Origin: Pseudoalteromonas luteoviolacea S2607
GTDB taxonomy: Bacteria > Pseudomonadota > Gammaproteobacteria > Enterobacterales > Alteromonadaceae
Direction: 5' to 3'
DNA: 37,146 bases
Assembly (NCBI RefSeq): GCF_001625575.1
Contig: NZ_AUXV01000010.1
Coordinates: forward strand, 1-37,146
Every line of letters starts with the position of its first letter. The first letter of the stretch is position 1. Positions 8,421-18,054 of this stretch are shown here, one piece after another. A program made the position numbers and the translations under genes. Under the pieces are notes generated by a model that was not told the origin of the DNA, did no database searches, and saw only the letters and a program-made list of their open reading frames with translations.

Positions 8421-8431
8421 TGAGTCGATAT
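8404..8431 (+). terminator. Hairpin across the stop codon of the second GGDEF gene
   Basis: A perfect 9-bp stem, ATATCGACT (8404-8412) with AGTCGATAT (8423-8431), includes the TAA stop in its loop. It is followed by TGCGTCTTTATT. It may terminate transcription or protect the mRNA end; the T-run is poor. Confidence 0.4.
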
Positions 8432-8527
8432 TGCGTCTTTATTAGGACGTTATTTGATTATTTTACTGTTCTATCTTAGACATTTTTTTTAAACTGTTGA
8501 TCCTTGTCTATTTCCAGCTAAGTTCTT

Positions 8528-11500
8528 ATGTTGCATATAATTCAGTCTAATCGTATGGAAGCGCTGCAAAGCCAATTTAATACGGTAATGAAAACGGCGC
8601 CACTCGATGATCCATTTCAACAAGAAATTGTGCTGGTACAATCACCGGGCATGTCGCAGTGGCTTAAAAATGGCCTGAGTACACGTGTGGGCGTTGCTGC
8701 ACAGATAGATTTTCCGCTGCCACTCAGTTTTATATGGCGCCTATATCAACAGTTTCTGCCGGATGTACCTGCTGAGTCACCTTACAACAAAGCCAATATG
8801 ACGTGGAAGCTATTTAATATTCTGCCTACGAAACTTCATGTATCAGAATACTCAGCTTTGGCTAATTATTTGGGACTAGAAGCAAATGATGTGTCTGATT
8901 CCAATACTGAGGAGCTAGATGAACTAAAGCTGTTCTCACTGTGTGAGAAAATTGCCGATGTCTATGACCAATATTTGATGTATAGGCCGGATTGGTTAGC
9001 TGTTTGGGAATCTGGGGAAGACAAGCTAACTGACGTTGATGTAACGATAGCAAATTGGCAACCAGACTTATGGCGTGCGCTGCTTTCTCATACGCAGCAG
9101 CTGGGACAAAGCGCCTACAACCGTGCAAATATGCACGAGCAATTAATCACAGCACTGACAAATGCGCGAGCTGATGAGTTGCCAGAGCGTATTTCTATTT
9201 TTGGTTTGTCGGCTATGCCTACAAGTCAGCTGGAAGTTTTTCAGGCATTGGGCAGCAAAACCGAGGTATTACTTTTCTTTTTTAACCCCAGCGAGCATTA
9301 CTGGGGAGACTTGGTAGATGAAAAAACACAGGCAAAGATCAATGCAAAATTTGCTAAGCGCCCATCCATTGATGCTCAGAATGACCAAGAGCAAGACTAC
9401 TATAACGTCGGCAACCCTTTGTTGTCCTCTTGGGGGAAGCTAGGGCGAGATTATCTTGAACAATTACTACAACTAGATGCACGATGGCTTGATGGTTTTG
9501 TAGAGGATTTTACAGACAGTCTATTGTCTAAAATCCAGGAAGAAGTTTATCAATTAGCCTTTAAAGGCGAGTCACTGCAAGCAGATCCAAACTGGTTTGT
9601 CAATGATGAAGGCAAAATTGCAATCGGTTTAGATGACAATAGCATCAGGTTACAAGATTGCCATACGCCTTTAAGAGAAGTTGAATGTTTGCATGATCAT
9701 TTGTTAGGACTGTTCAATCAGCATCCAGATTTAACGCCTAAAGATGTGATTGTGATGATGCCAGATGTAGGGCGTTACAGCCCTTATATTGAGGCGGTTT
9801 TTGGCAGTGCACAAGAAACACGCAAAATTCCATTTGCTTTGGCAGATATGGCGATTGAACAAGAAAAGCCGGTACTCACCTCTTTTGTGACTTTAGTTAA
9901 TTTACCTTTCAGCCGATTTGGTGTGTCAGATATTTTGGATTTGTTAGGTGTGGAGGCCATTGCCAGTCGCTTTGAAGTTGAAGAGCGGGAGTTTGAGCAG
10001 ATTAAATATTGGTTAGAGCAGGTGGCCATTAAGTGGGGGTTGGATGCAAGTAATAAAGCAGAACATAGTTTACCTGAAATTCCTCTAAATACTTGGTTGC
10101 ATGGCCTTAATCGCTTGTTGTTAGGCGTCGCAAGTGCACGTGAGGATATTGCTTTTGAAGATGTATATCCGGCTGATTTAGTTGAAGGAATGGCAATTAA
10201 TACGTTGAGTAAATTAGTTGCATTTATCGAGGCGTTGCATGTTGCAAAAACAAACCTCAATAAGCCAGCAAATTTAGCTCAAAAAGCAGAGTTGTTAAAG
10301 CAGTTAATTGGCCAATTTTACCATCAAGAAGCCGAACAAAGTTGGGACTTGATGTTGCTTATTAAACTAACCGACACTTTGCAAAAACATTTTGACAATG
10401 GGGATATGTCAGGGGTAGTTGAGCCTCGAGTTTTGGCTTACTTAATAAAGCAAGGAATTCAAGAAAAAGGTGTTGGACAGCGTTTTCTAGCGGGAGCTGT
10501 TAATTTCTGTACTCTGATGCCGATGCGTGCTGTACCCTTTAAGGTTGTGTGCTTGCTTGGTATGAATGATGCCGATTACCCCAGACAAGTACAGCCAATT
10601 GGGTTTGATTTGGTCCCGAACTCGACACGCCGAAAAGGTGACCGTTCACGAAAATTGGACGATAGATATCTGTTTTTGGAAGCACTATTGAGTGCTCGGC
10701 AACACTTTTATATCAGTTTTATTGGTCGCTCATGTTTTAATAACGAGGTTCAAGTACCTTCAGTGTTAGTGAGCGAGCTGTTTGAATATATTGATCGCAG
10801 CTTTTACTACCCTGAGCGTGCGATTAAACCAAGTAAAAACCTGAAGCTGTATGCGCCGCTCCAACCGTTTAACCCTATTCATTACACAGACGGCTCGCAG
10901 CATAGTTACAACCCCAATTGGCTGTTGTCATTTGAAGCGCAAACATCGACAGTTGCCTCACCTATTGAATGCCAATTACCTGATGAGCTAGAAATCAATC
11001 AATTGATGCGTGCTTGTATTGCACCGCAAAATTATTTTTACCAATACTGTTTGGGGGTAAAAATAAACCCCGTGGCTGATTATCAAGATGACTCAGAACC
11101 TTTTGCATTAGATCCACTTACCAGATACCAATATTTACAAGAAATAGTCGAGAGCAATTTGAGTAATTCACCTATTAAAGCCGCACAAGTCTTACAAAGG
11201 GGGGAACTTGGACAAGCGTTTATCGGTGAGATCCAGCTAGAGTCTCTTCAGCAACGTGTTTTACCTATGGTAGGCGCATTAAAGTCACACCTGACGGACT
11301 TGCGTGCACCGGTTGAAGTTTCCTTAAAAATTAATGATGTAAAACTGGTTGGCTGGCTAGATAAACTAACTGCCAACAAACAAGTGTTTTATCGCCCAGC
11401 GAGCATTAAAGCAAAAGATAAAATAAGGGCATTTATATATCACCTGTTAGCTAATTTAACCATCTCAACAATGCCAACGGTGGTTGTAGGGTTAGATGAA

Positions 11501-11824
11501 CAAGTGACTTTTGAGCCAATAGACGGCCAGAGTGCGGAGCAGCTACTTTATGAATGGGTTGATTTCTATAAGCAAGTTATAACTCGGCCAGTGCCATTCT
11601 TTCCTGCCACAAGTTATGCGTTTGCCAGCAGTGATGATTTGAGCAAAGCACAAAGTAAATTTGCTGGTGGACAGTATATTGGTGTAGGTGAGTCAGAAGA
11701 TCCGTATGTGGCGCTTAATTTTAGCGCGCTTGAGTCTTGCCTTGAAGAGTTTATGTCATTAAGTAAATCTATTTTAGGCCCTATGATCGCACTTGAGCAG
11801 GAGACTCAGCATGGAGATGCTTAA
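8528..11824 (+). CDS. recC: Exodeoxyribonuclease V subunit gamma (RecC)
   Basis: RecC is the Chi-scanning subunit of the RecBCD helicase-nuclease, which resects double-strand breaks and loads RecA. The protein has 1098 residues (E. coli 1122) and the family features VQSPGMSQWLKNGL near the N-terminus, inactive helicase-like domains and a C-terminal part that resembles an inactive nuclease fold. No Walker A is present, as expected of RecC. The start at 8528 lacks a clear ribosome-binding site but gives the family N-terminus (MLHIIQSNRMEAL). The stop overlaps the recB start by 14 nt, so the two are translationally coupled. Unlike in E. coli, no ptrA lies between recC and recB. Confidence 0.96.
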   Translation: MLHIIQSNRMEALQSQFNTVMKTAPLDDPFQQEIVLVQSPGMSQWLKNGLSTRVGVAAQIDFPLPLSFIWRLYQQFLPDVPAESPYNKANMTWKLFNILPTKLHVSEYSALANYLGLEANDVSDSNTEELDELKLFSLCEKIADVYDQYLMYRPDWLAVWESGEDKLTDVDVTIANWQPDLWRALLSHTQQLGQSAYNRANMHEQLITALTNARADELPERISIFGLSAMPTSQLEVFQALGSKTEVLLFFFNPSEHYWGDLVDEKTQAKINAKFAKRPSIDAQNDQEQDYYNVGNPLLSSWGKLGRDYLEQLLQLDARWLDGFVEDFTDSLLSKIQEEVYQLAFKGESLQADPNWFVNDEGKIAIGLDDNSIRLQDCHTPLREVECLHDHLLGLFNQHPDLTPKDVIVMMPDVGRYSPYIEAVFGSAQETRKIPFALADMAIEQEKPVLTSFVTLVNLPFSRFGVSDILDLLGVEAIASRFEVEEREFEQIKYWLEQVAIKWGLDASNKAEHSLPEIPLNTWLHGLNRLLLGVASAREDIAFEDVYPADLVEGMAINTLSKLVAFIEALHVAKTNLNKPANLAQKAELLKQLIGQFYHQEAEQSWDLMLLIKLTDTLQKHFDNGDMSGVVEPRVLAYLIKQGIQEKGVGQRFLAGAVNFCTLMPMRAVPFKVVCLLGMNDADYPRQVQPIGFDLVPNSTRRKGDRSRKLDDRYLFLEALLSARQHFYISFIGRSCFNNEVQVPSVLVSELFEYIDRSFYYPERAIKPSKNLKLYAPLQPFNPIHYTDGSQHSYNPNWLLSFEAQTSTVASPIECQLPDELEINQLMRACIAPQNYFYQYCLGVKINPVADYQDDSEPFALDPLTRYQYLQEIVESNLSNSPIKAAQVLQRGELGQAFIGEIQLESLQQRVLPMVGALKSHLTDLRAPVEVSLKINDVKLVGWLDKLTANKQVFYRPASIKAKDKIRAFIYHLLANLTISTMPTVVVGLDEQVTFEPIDGQSAEQLLYEWVDFYKQVITRPVPFFPATSYAFASSDDLSKAQSKFAGGQYIGVGESEDPYVALNFSALESCLEEFMSLSKSILGPMIALEQETQHGDA

Positions 11825-14800
11825 TCCACTTTCAATGCCGTTGCATGGCCATAATTTAATTGAAGCGAGTGCTGGTACGGGCAAAACATACACGATTACG
11901 GCTTTGTATTTACGTTATTTATTAGGGCTGACTGGCAAGGATCAAGAAGCGGTGCTTGGGGTTGAGCAAATCTTGGTTGTTACCTTTACCGAGGCGGCAA
12001 CGCAAGAAATCAAAGACCGAGTTAGGGCGAGAATTATTGATGCAAGAGATGCCTTGTTAGGTGCCCCTTGTGAAGATCCAATAGTCACCGCGTTGTTATC
12101 CCAGGTCGACGATAAACAAAAAGCGTTTACGTTGCTTGACGCAGCTGCTAAGTCGATGGATGAAGCGGCGATTTTTACTATTCATGGCTTTTGTCAAAGA
12201 ATGCTAAAGCAACATGCCTTTGAATCTAGGCTGAGTTTTAACTTGGAATTTATTCTGGATGAAACCGAACTAGTCAAAACAGCCATTGAGGATTATTGGC
12301 GCAGGTTTTTATATGTATTAGATAAGGAACAAACGGCGCTTGTGTTGGAGCAGTTTGCTCATCCACAAAGTTTAATGAAAAAGTTGTTGCCACTTTTGAG
12401 TAAATCGAATGCCGTCTTGACGCCGCAGGTAAAATTAGAGGAAGTGTTGGCGGCGAGAACACAGTATCAGCAACGCGGTATGCAGTTTAAAATCGCTCTG
12501 CGAGAGTCTGACTTTATCGGGTGTATAGAGCGCTCTGAACTCGCTAAGAACAAAGCGCCAGGGCGAAAAGGAAATATCCAGGCATTGGCAGAATATAGTG
12601 AGTCGGATCACTGGTACTTTGAATTTGGTAGCAGTGGACATTCATTTTCTTTGTGGGGCAGTGCTCAGTTAAGCGACCCGAAAAACTACAAAAAGAACGC
12701 AGTACTGATTAACCATTCAATGATTGCCCAATTTGATGAGATGGCGAGTTTACACCACAAAGTTAAGCGTCTGTTTCCTATTGCATTGTTGCAGCATGCC
12801 TTAGAGCATGTAAAAGCCATTTTAATGCAACATAAGCACATGCAGAGTACGATTTCTCCAGATGACTTGTTGAGTAACTTATTTCAAGCGTTGCATTCAG
12901 AAGTAGGTGAAGACTTAGCGAACAAAATTGCTCAGCAATATCCGGTCGCACTCATTGACGAGTTTCAGGATACAGATCCTGTTCAATACGGCATTTTTAG
13001 CACTATTTACCGAAATCGAGAAAGCAACGGGTTGACAATGATAGGCGACCCCAAACAGGCGATTTATGGCTTTAGAGGGGCGGATATTTTCACGTATATT
13101 GGTGCTAAGCAGGCTGTTGAGCAAACTCGGCACTTTACATTAGCAAAGAATTACCGCTCAGCTAAAACGGTTGTAGAAAGTGTAAATGCTATTTTTACCC
13201 AGCATGACAATAGTTTTATCTTTAATGATGCCATTCCATTCTATTCAGTAGATGCGCAGGGCAAACCCAGCGATAAAAGTTTATCGATCGTAGGTGATTC
13301 AACGAGTGTGTTGCGATTTTGCGTCTATGACAATGGGGGGGAAATTGCCAGTAAAGCACATGCATATCCGATGTTGGCAGAGATTTTTGCAACAAAAATT
13401 GCGGCCTTGCTCGCCAAAGCAAAAGCTGGTCAAGCACATATTGGTGGCGAACCTGTAAAAGCTGCTGACATTTGTGTCTTGGTAAGAGACAGAAATGAAG
13501 CCAGTGTGATGAAGCAGGCTCTAAAAGCCAGTGGTGTTAGCGCAGTATACCTTGCACGGGACAGTGTATTTGGACAGCCAATTGCAAAGGCTCTGAGTCA
13601 ATTTTTACATGTGCTACATGGTGCTTATGATGAAGCAGCATTACGAGGGGTCCTTGCTGCACCGCTTTTCTCGCTAGATTACGAGCAAATATTCGCGCTG
13701 TCTCAAAATGAACAGCAATGGCAAAGCTACTTGGACCTGTTTGCGGAGCTAAAACAGGTTTGGTATCGCAGCGGTGCGATGGCGATGTTAGAGAAGTTAC
13801 TCGTACACAATCAATTGGCAGATACATGGCAGCGCTGTGGCTATGAAGTTGAGCGTTGGTTAACCGACTACCGACATCTTGCTGAGCTGTTGCAGCACAA
13901 GCAAATAGAATTAGAAGGTACGCAACGGGTGCTTAGGTGGTTAAGCATTCAATGCTCAGAATTGACGCTTGATGGCGCACAGCTGCGATTGGAAAGCGAC
14001 GCAAATTTAGTGAAAATTGTCACCATGCATGCATCTAAAGGCCTTGAATACCCAATTGTTTACATGCCGTTTGCGACAGGGTATCGAGAGCCTAATGAAG
14101 TTGTATATCATCAAGACAGCACGTTGGTAGTTGATTTAGAAGCAGACGCAGTTGCGCAAGAAAAAGCGGCCAAGGAGCGTTTGGCAGAAGACATTCGATT
14201 ACTTTATGTTGCGCTTACGCGAGCAGTGCACTTTTGTGAACTTGGTTTGTACAATTTACCGCTGGGAAGAAGCAAAAAAATTGGGATTAATCAAACGGCG
14301 CTTGGCTATGCATTATTTGCCAACACCCAGTTTAAAGGCGCGCAAGATTGGCACACTGCCTTACACACAATTTGCGAATCGCATCAGGCTATGTCGTTAG
14401 AGATTTGTTGTGAAGCAGAACAACACAGTTTTGAGCCGGATGGACAAAAAGATGTTGAGAAGTTATCAGTTAAAGCACAACCTGCCGAGATTGAGTGTGA
14501 TTGGCGTACAACGAGCTTTAGCCAACTGAGTTATTTGTCGCATCATGACGAACGTCCGTCTGGTGCGTTAGATGAGCATCATGAACTTGACCTACCAACA
14601 CTCAAAAAGACACCGATAAAGTCACCTTATACGTTCGTAAAAGGTGCCAAAGCGGGGAGTTGTTTACATGAAATATATGAACAAATTGATTTTACCAATG
14701 TTCACTCCCCCATGGACTCAGACAAGTTAACGCTTCCAGAAGCCGCAGCAGCGTGTTTAGACAAATATCAGATAGATACAGAGTGGTTGGAGTTAGTGTG

Positions 14801-15344
14801 TAATTGGGTCGAACATAGTCTCAATGCACCTCTTTCGCCCTGTGGTGAGCTTTCACTGAGTGCGTTAAAGCCTCAAGACTGTCTAGTAGAAATGGAGTTT
14901 TTCTTACCACTTAAAAAACTTCAATCGAGCAGGCTCAACAAAGTCGTAAGTGAGATCACAGGACAGCCCAGCTTTTTGAGATTTGAGGACGTTCAAGGCA
15001 TGCTCAAAGGTTTCATTGATCTTATTTTCAGATGGCAGGATAAATATTACATTCTAGATTATAAGTCGAACTATTTAGGAGATAAGGTCGAAGACTATAA
15101 CGATGAAAATTTACACTCAGCAATGTCATCACATCAGTATCATTTACAGTATTTAATCTATACCGTCGCATTGCATAGGCTGCTTAAATATCGCTTAAAA
15201 AATTATCAACCACATGCGCACCTTGGAGGAGTATATTATCTTTTCCTCAGAGCGTTGCCCGATGGTGGCGGAATTTATTTTAACCAGTTAACAGAGTCGC
15301 AGCTATTTATGCTAGATGCCTTGTTTGAACAGGAGGAAGCGTAA
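11811..15344 (+). CDS. recB: Exodeoxyribonuclease V subunit beta (RecB)
   Basis: RecB is the 3'-5' SF1 helicase and the only nuclease subunit of RecBCD. From the ATG at 11811 it has 1177 residues (E. coli 1180). Walker A ASAGTGKT lies at 19-26, motif II is DEFQDTDP, and HASKGLEYP marks the late helicase motif. The nuclease triad appears as Asp1070 (GFID), Asp1083 and Lys1085 (LDYK), with the same spacing as E. coli Asp1067/Asp1080/Lys1082. AGGAG (11799-11803) lies 7 nt before the ATG at 11811; the open frame extends to a TTG at 11793 that would bury this site and is unlikely. recB overlaps recC by 14 nt and recD by 1 nt. Confidence 0.96.
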   Translation: MEMLNPLSMPLHGHNLIEASAGTGKTYTITALYLRYLLGLTGKDQEAVLGVEQILVVTFTEAATQEIKDRVRARIIDARDALLGAPCEDPIVTALLSQVDDKQKAFTLLDAAAKSMDEAAIFTIHGFCQRMLKQHAFESRLSFNLEFILDETELVKTAIEDYWRRFLYVLDKEQTALVLEQFAHPQSLMKKLLPLLSKSNAVLTPQVKLEEVLAARTQYQQRGMQFKIALRESDFIGCIERSELAKNKAPGRKGNIQALAEYSESDHWYFEFGSSGHSFSLWGSAQLSDPKNYKKNAVLINHSMIAQFDEMASLHHKVKRLFPIALLQHALEHVKAILMQHKHMQSTISPDDLLSNLFQALHSEVGEDLANKIAQQYPVALIDEFQDTDPVQYGIFSTIYRNRESNGLTMIGDPKQAIYGFRGADIFTYIGAKQAVEQTRHFTLAKNYRSAKTVVESVNAIFTQHDNSFIFNDAIPFYSVDAQGKPSDKSLSIVGDSTSVLRFCVYDNGGEIASKAHAYPMLAEIFATKIAALLAKAKAGQAHIGGEPVKAADICVLVRDRNEASVMKQALKASGVSAVYLARDSVFGQPIAKALSQFLHVLHGAYDEAALRGVLAAPLFSLDYEQIFALSQNEQQWQSYLDLFAELKQVWYRSGAMAMLEKLLVHNQLADTWQRCGYEVERWLTDYRHLAELLQHKQIELEGTQRVLRWLSIQCSELTLDGAQLRLESDANLVKIVTMHASKGLEYPIVYMPFATGYREPNEVVYHQDSTLVVDLEADAVAQEKAAKERLAEDIRLLYVALTRAVHFCELGLYNLPLGRSKKIGINQTALGYALFANTQFKGAQDWHTALHTICESHQAMSLEICCEAEQHSFEPDGQKDVEKLSVKAQPAEIECDWRTTSFSQLSYLSHHDERPSGALDEHHELDLPTLKKTPIKSPYTFVKGAKAGSCLHEIYEQIDFTNVHSPMDSDKLTLPEAAAACLDKYQIDTEWLELVCNWVEHSLNAPLSPCGELSLSALKPQDCLVEMEFFLPLKKLQSSRLNKVVSEITGQPSFLRFEDVQGMLKGFIDLIFRWQDKYYILDYKSNYLGDKVEDYNDENLHSAMSSHQYHLQYLIYTVALHRLLKYRLKNYQPHAHLGGVYYLFLRALPDGGGIYFNQLTESQLFMLDALFEQEEA

Positions 15345-17227
15345 TGTCTCAATTTTCTCTAGACTTTGGCCAAGACTCATTCAATGATACGCAGTTTCAA
15401 GCCACTTTATTGGACCAAAACAAAACCAGAGAAGTCGATATTGCATTGGCTAAGTTGCTCTGTCAGGGTAATACGGGCGATGTCTTCTATTTGATTTTGC
15501 TGTTACTACAAGCTGAGCAGAGTCAAAATAGCTGCTTAGTTTTAGCTGATGTAGACTGGTTTAACCCTTTTTCATTGCAAAGCGAACTACTTACCGACAA
15601 CCAAGAACTAACGCCATTTATAGAGCAGGGTAAAGCTATCTCGGCACTTGAGCAGCATGCAGCCGTGGGAGAAGATAAGCCCCTAGTATTGTTTGAAGGT
15701 CGGCTTTATCTGGCCCGTTTGGCGAACTATGAGACTTATCTTGCTCAGCGATTTACCGCATTGGCAAGTAGGCCCATTTCCATCGATCACGAAAGGCTAT
15801 GTGACCTACTCAGCCATTATTTTCCACAACAAGACTTAGATGAAGTAGATTGGCAAAAGGTTGCGTGTGCAATTGCTGCTTTAAGCGCATTTTGTGTTAT
15901 TACAGGTGGCCCTGGAACTGGCAAAACGACAACTGTGACAAAACTATTAGCCATTTTACAGTCATTGTACCAAAGTGCGCCTTTGACGATAAAATTAGTT
16001 GCGCCTACCGGAAAAGCTGCCGCACGACTGAGTGAATCTATTATTGGAGCAAAAGGGCGTTTGTCATTGGACTCTGAACTTGCCGCGAGAATTCCTGAAC
16101 AAGCGCAAACCATTCACCGTTTGCTGGGTGTGATCCCAAACAGTAATAAGTACAAGCACGATGCCACCAATCCACTACACCTTGATTTACTCATAGTTGA
16201 CGAAGCATCGATGGTGGATCTCTCTTTGATGACAAAGCTGGTTGAAGCGTTGCCTGAAGGTGCTCGATTGTACTTGTTGGGTGATAAAGATCAGCTCGCG
16301 TCCGTTGATACAGGGTGTATTCTCAATGATTTGTGTGCGGATTTGATACTGGGCAAAAGCCCCACCTATTCTCAAACACGTGCACAGCAACTCAATGAAC
16401 TTTGTTTTAATGGACGTGCGCAGCTTAGTGGCGCTAAAAGTGCCTATAAACTTCAAGATGCGATGGCATTTCTACAAAAAAGTCACCGATTCAAAAGTAA
16501 CAGTGGTATTGGCCAATTGGCTCTGGCAGTAAATAATAATGATCAGCAACATTTAGATTGGGTGTTGCAGCAGGGGTTTGGTGAACTTAGTCTATTTAAC
16601 CTGACTAATGAGGCATATTTGCACATGATCGAACGTGCAGCGTCTCGCTACAGTGAATATTTACAAGCGATGCAAGCACAACAAAGCCCCGAGATAATTC
16701 ATGGCCTATTTTCGCAATACCAATTACTAGCAGCGGTTAGAGAAGGACCTTATGGCGTTAACGAACTTAATAAGCGTGTTGAGCGCAAATTGGCTGAGCG
16801 CGGTTTAATTTACCCTTACAATCGTTACTATGCTGGGATGCCTATTATGATCACGCAAAATGACTATCAACTTAAGCTTTTTAACGGCGATATAGGTATT
16901 ATATTGCCTATTGAAGGCGGTCAATTACAGGCAACTTTTATAGATGAGCAGGGTTATTTGAGGGTTTTTAATCCAGCACGGTTACCGAGCCATGAATTAG
17001 TCTATGTGATGACAATACATAAGTCTCAGGGATCTGAGTTTGATCATACTGCAATGATACTACCGCCTATACAAAGGGCCAGACAAGGGGTTAACAGGCA
17101 GCTGGTTTACACGGGTATTACTCGAGCTAAAAGTCATTTTGAGCTTGTTTGTCAGCCACAGGTACTAAGGCTTGCCATGAAAAAATCAGTGGGCAGGAGC
17201 TCTGGGCTAAGAATGAGGCTAAATTAA
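15344..17227 (+). CDS. recD: Exodeoxyribonuclease V subunit alpha (RecD)
   Basis: RecD is the 5'-3' SF1B helicase of RecBCD and gives the complex its speed and nuclease activity before Chi. It has 627 residues (E. coli 608). Walker A is GGPGTGKT at 188-195 (Lys194), Walker B is DEASMVDL, and TIHKSQGSEFDH is the late SF1B motif. The start overlaps the recB stop (TAATG), with AGGAGG at 15331-15336, 7 nt before the ATG. The operon is read as one unit, and a terminator follows at 17332-17361. The segment of about 330-380 is a little longer than in E. coli. Confidence 0.96.
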   Translation: MSQFSLDFGQDSFNDTQFQATLLDQNKTREVDIALAKLLCQGNTGDVFYLILLLLQAEQSQNSCLVLADVDWFNPFSLQSELLTDNQELTPFIEQGKAISALEQHAAVGEDKPLVLFEGRLYLARLANYETYLAQRFTALASRPISIDHERLCDLLSHYFPQQDLDEVDWQKVACAIAALSAFCVITGGPGTGKTTTVTKLLAILQSLYQSAPLTIKLVAPTGKAAARLSESIIGAKGRLSLDSELAARIPEQAQTIHRLLGVIPNSNKYKHDATNPLHLDLLIVDEASMVDLSLMTKLVEALPEGARLYLLGDKDQLASVDTGCILNDLCADLILGKSPTYSQTRAQQLNELCFNGRAQLSGAKSAYKLQDAMAFLQKSHRFKSNSGIGQLALAVNNNDQQHLDWVLQQGFGELSLFNLTNEAYLHMIERAASRYSEYLQAMQAQQSPEIIHGLFSQYQLLAAVREGPYGVNELNKRVERKLAERGLIYPYNRYYAGMPIMITQNDYQLKLFNGDIGIILPIEGGQLQATFIDEQGYLRVFNPARLPSHELVYVMTIHKSQGSEFDHTAMILPPIQRARQGVNRQLVYTGITRAKSHFELVCQPQVLRLAMKKSVGRSSGLRMRLN

Positions 17228-17263
17228 CGTAAATAACATGTTTTTTATTTGTTTCATTTTGAT

Positions 17264-17325
17264 ATTGGGCTATTGTTATGTGTGAAGCAGACGGACGACA
17301 AATAACTGCTTTAATATTGCCCAGT
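17264..17325 (+). ncRNA. Candidate structured RNA 3' of recD
   Basis: Two nested stems are visible: ATTGGGC (17264-17270) with GCCCAGT (17319-17325, one wobble), enclosing AAGCAG (17285-17290) with CTGCTT (17306-17311). The inner 15-nt loop begins ACGGACG, which contains the ANGGA core bound by CsrA/RsmA proteins. A strong terminator follows seven bases later, so the whole looks like a small RNA of about 100 nt or the processed end of the recBCD transcript. No convincing promoter was found upstream. The function is not known. Confidence 0.35.
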
Positions 17326-17331
17326 GAATGT

Positions 17332-17361
17332 GCCGCCTTATGTAGTATGGCGGCCTTTTTT
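17332..17361 (+). terminator. Rho-independent terminator after recD
   Basis: GCCGCC (17332-17337) pairs with GGCGGC (17349-17354) around an 11-nt loop, followed by CTTTTTT. This is a strong intrinsic terminator in the plus direction, ending the recCBD transcript and the structured segment before it. Confidence 0.85.
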
Positions 17362-17513
17362 ATTGATATTACTAAACAATGTACAGCTGAATAATGTAAT
17401 TCTTACTTCTGAGGTTAGTACCTTATTTACCCCTTATCTATTGTTCATTATTTGACAATTGGCACAGATTATCGCTAGATTAAGTTTAAAGTAAATACTC
17501 TGGATTGGGTCAT

Positions 17514-18035
17514 ATGAGAAGCCTAGAGCAACACCTCGTTCAATATGCAATGTATCATCGGGATAATCGAAACATTAAAACACACCTTATTGGCGTACCG
17601 CTTATAGTGTTTGCGGTTATTATGATGACTTATATTCCTGTATTTGAACTGTCGGGTTTGACTGTGACGGTCGCAATGCTATTGATCACCTTAGCTGGTG
17701 GGTATTACTTTTTCTTATCTCCTACGATTGGCCTTACGATGGTTGCGATACTTATACTGGGCTACACAGGCGTTTTAACCATACATCAAGGTATGTCCTC
17801 AAATATGTCTACAAACTGGATGTTTTATGGCACGGGGGTCGGCTTGTTTGTTATTGGTTGGGTAATTCAATTTATAGGTCATTATTTTGAAGGTAAGAAG
17901 CCCGCTTTTGTTGATGATTTGATTGGGCTTTTAATCGGACCATTGTTCGTATTGACTGAAGTACTCTTTAAGCTAGGCTTTTTGAAGAGCTTAGAAGATA
18001 AAATTATTGGTCAAGCTGGGGCATGCAGAAATTAA
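17514..18035 (+). CDS. Mpo1-like (DUF962) integral membrane protein
   Basis: A 173-residue protein of the DUF962 family, related to yeast Mpo1 (YGL010w), an Fe(II)-dependent dioxygenase that alpha-oxidises 2-hydroxy fatty acids. Bacterial members are poorly studied. The N-terminus QYAMYHRDNRNIKTHLIG supplies the conserved histidines His15 and His24; a later GHYFEGKKPAFVDD supplies another His and acidic residues. About four to five hydrophobic segments cover the rest. I chose the ATG at 17514 (MRSLEQH); the open frame reaches a TTG at 17505. It is a single gene with its own upstream region and is convergent with the FHA gene. A role in fatty-acid metabolism is a family-based inference. Confidence 0.85.
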   Translation: MRSLEQHLVQYAMYHRDNRNIKTHLIGVPLIVFAVIMMTYIPVFELSGLTVTVAMLLITLAGGYYFFLSPTIGLTMVAILILGYTGVLTIHQGMSSNMSTNWMFYGTGVGLFVIGWVIQFIGHYFEGKKPAFVDDLIGLLIGPLFVLTEVLFKLGFLKSLEDKIIGQAGACRN

Positions 18036-18047
18036 CCTTTATGCCCC
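18018..18047. terminator. Hairpin between convergent genes
   Basis: GGGGCAT (18018-18024) pairs with ATGCCCC (18041-18047). The 16-nt loop contains the stop codon of the DUF962 gene. It lies between the convergent stops at 18035 and 18055 and has no T-run on either side. Confidence 0.45.
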
Positions 18048-18054
18048 GTGACCC

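Noticed and set aside
9784..10260. Antisense frame of 158 codons inside recC
   Set aside because: It mirrors recC codons, has no ribosome-binding site, and many similar antisense frames occur inside recB and recD.
11793..11810. TTG at 11793 as the recB start
   Set aside because: It would place the AGGAG ribosome-binding site inside the gene; the ATG at 11811 has correct spacing and family length.
17278..17394. Short frame of about 38 codons (MCEADGRQITAL...) after recD
   Set aside because: It has no ribosome-binding site and runs through the recD terminator hairpin, which better explains the sequence.
17461..17478. Sigma-54 promoter before the DUF962 gene (TTGGCAC...CGCT)
   Set aside because: The spacing between the GG and GC elements is one base too long and the -12 element is poor.
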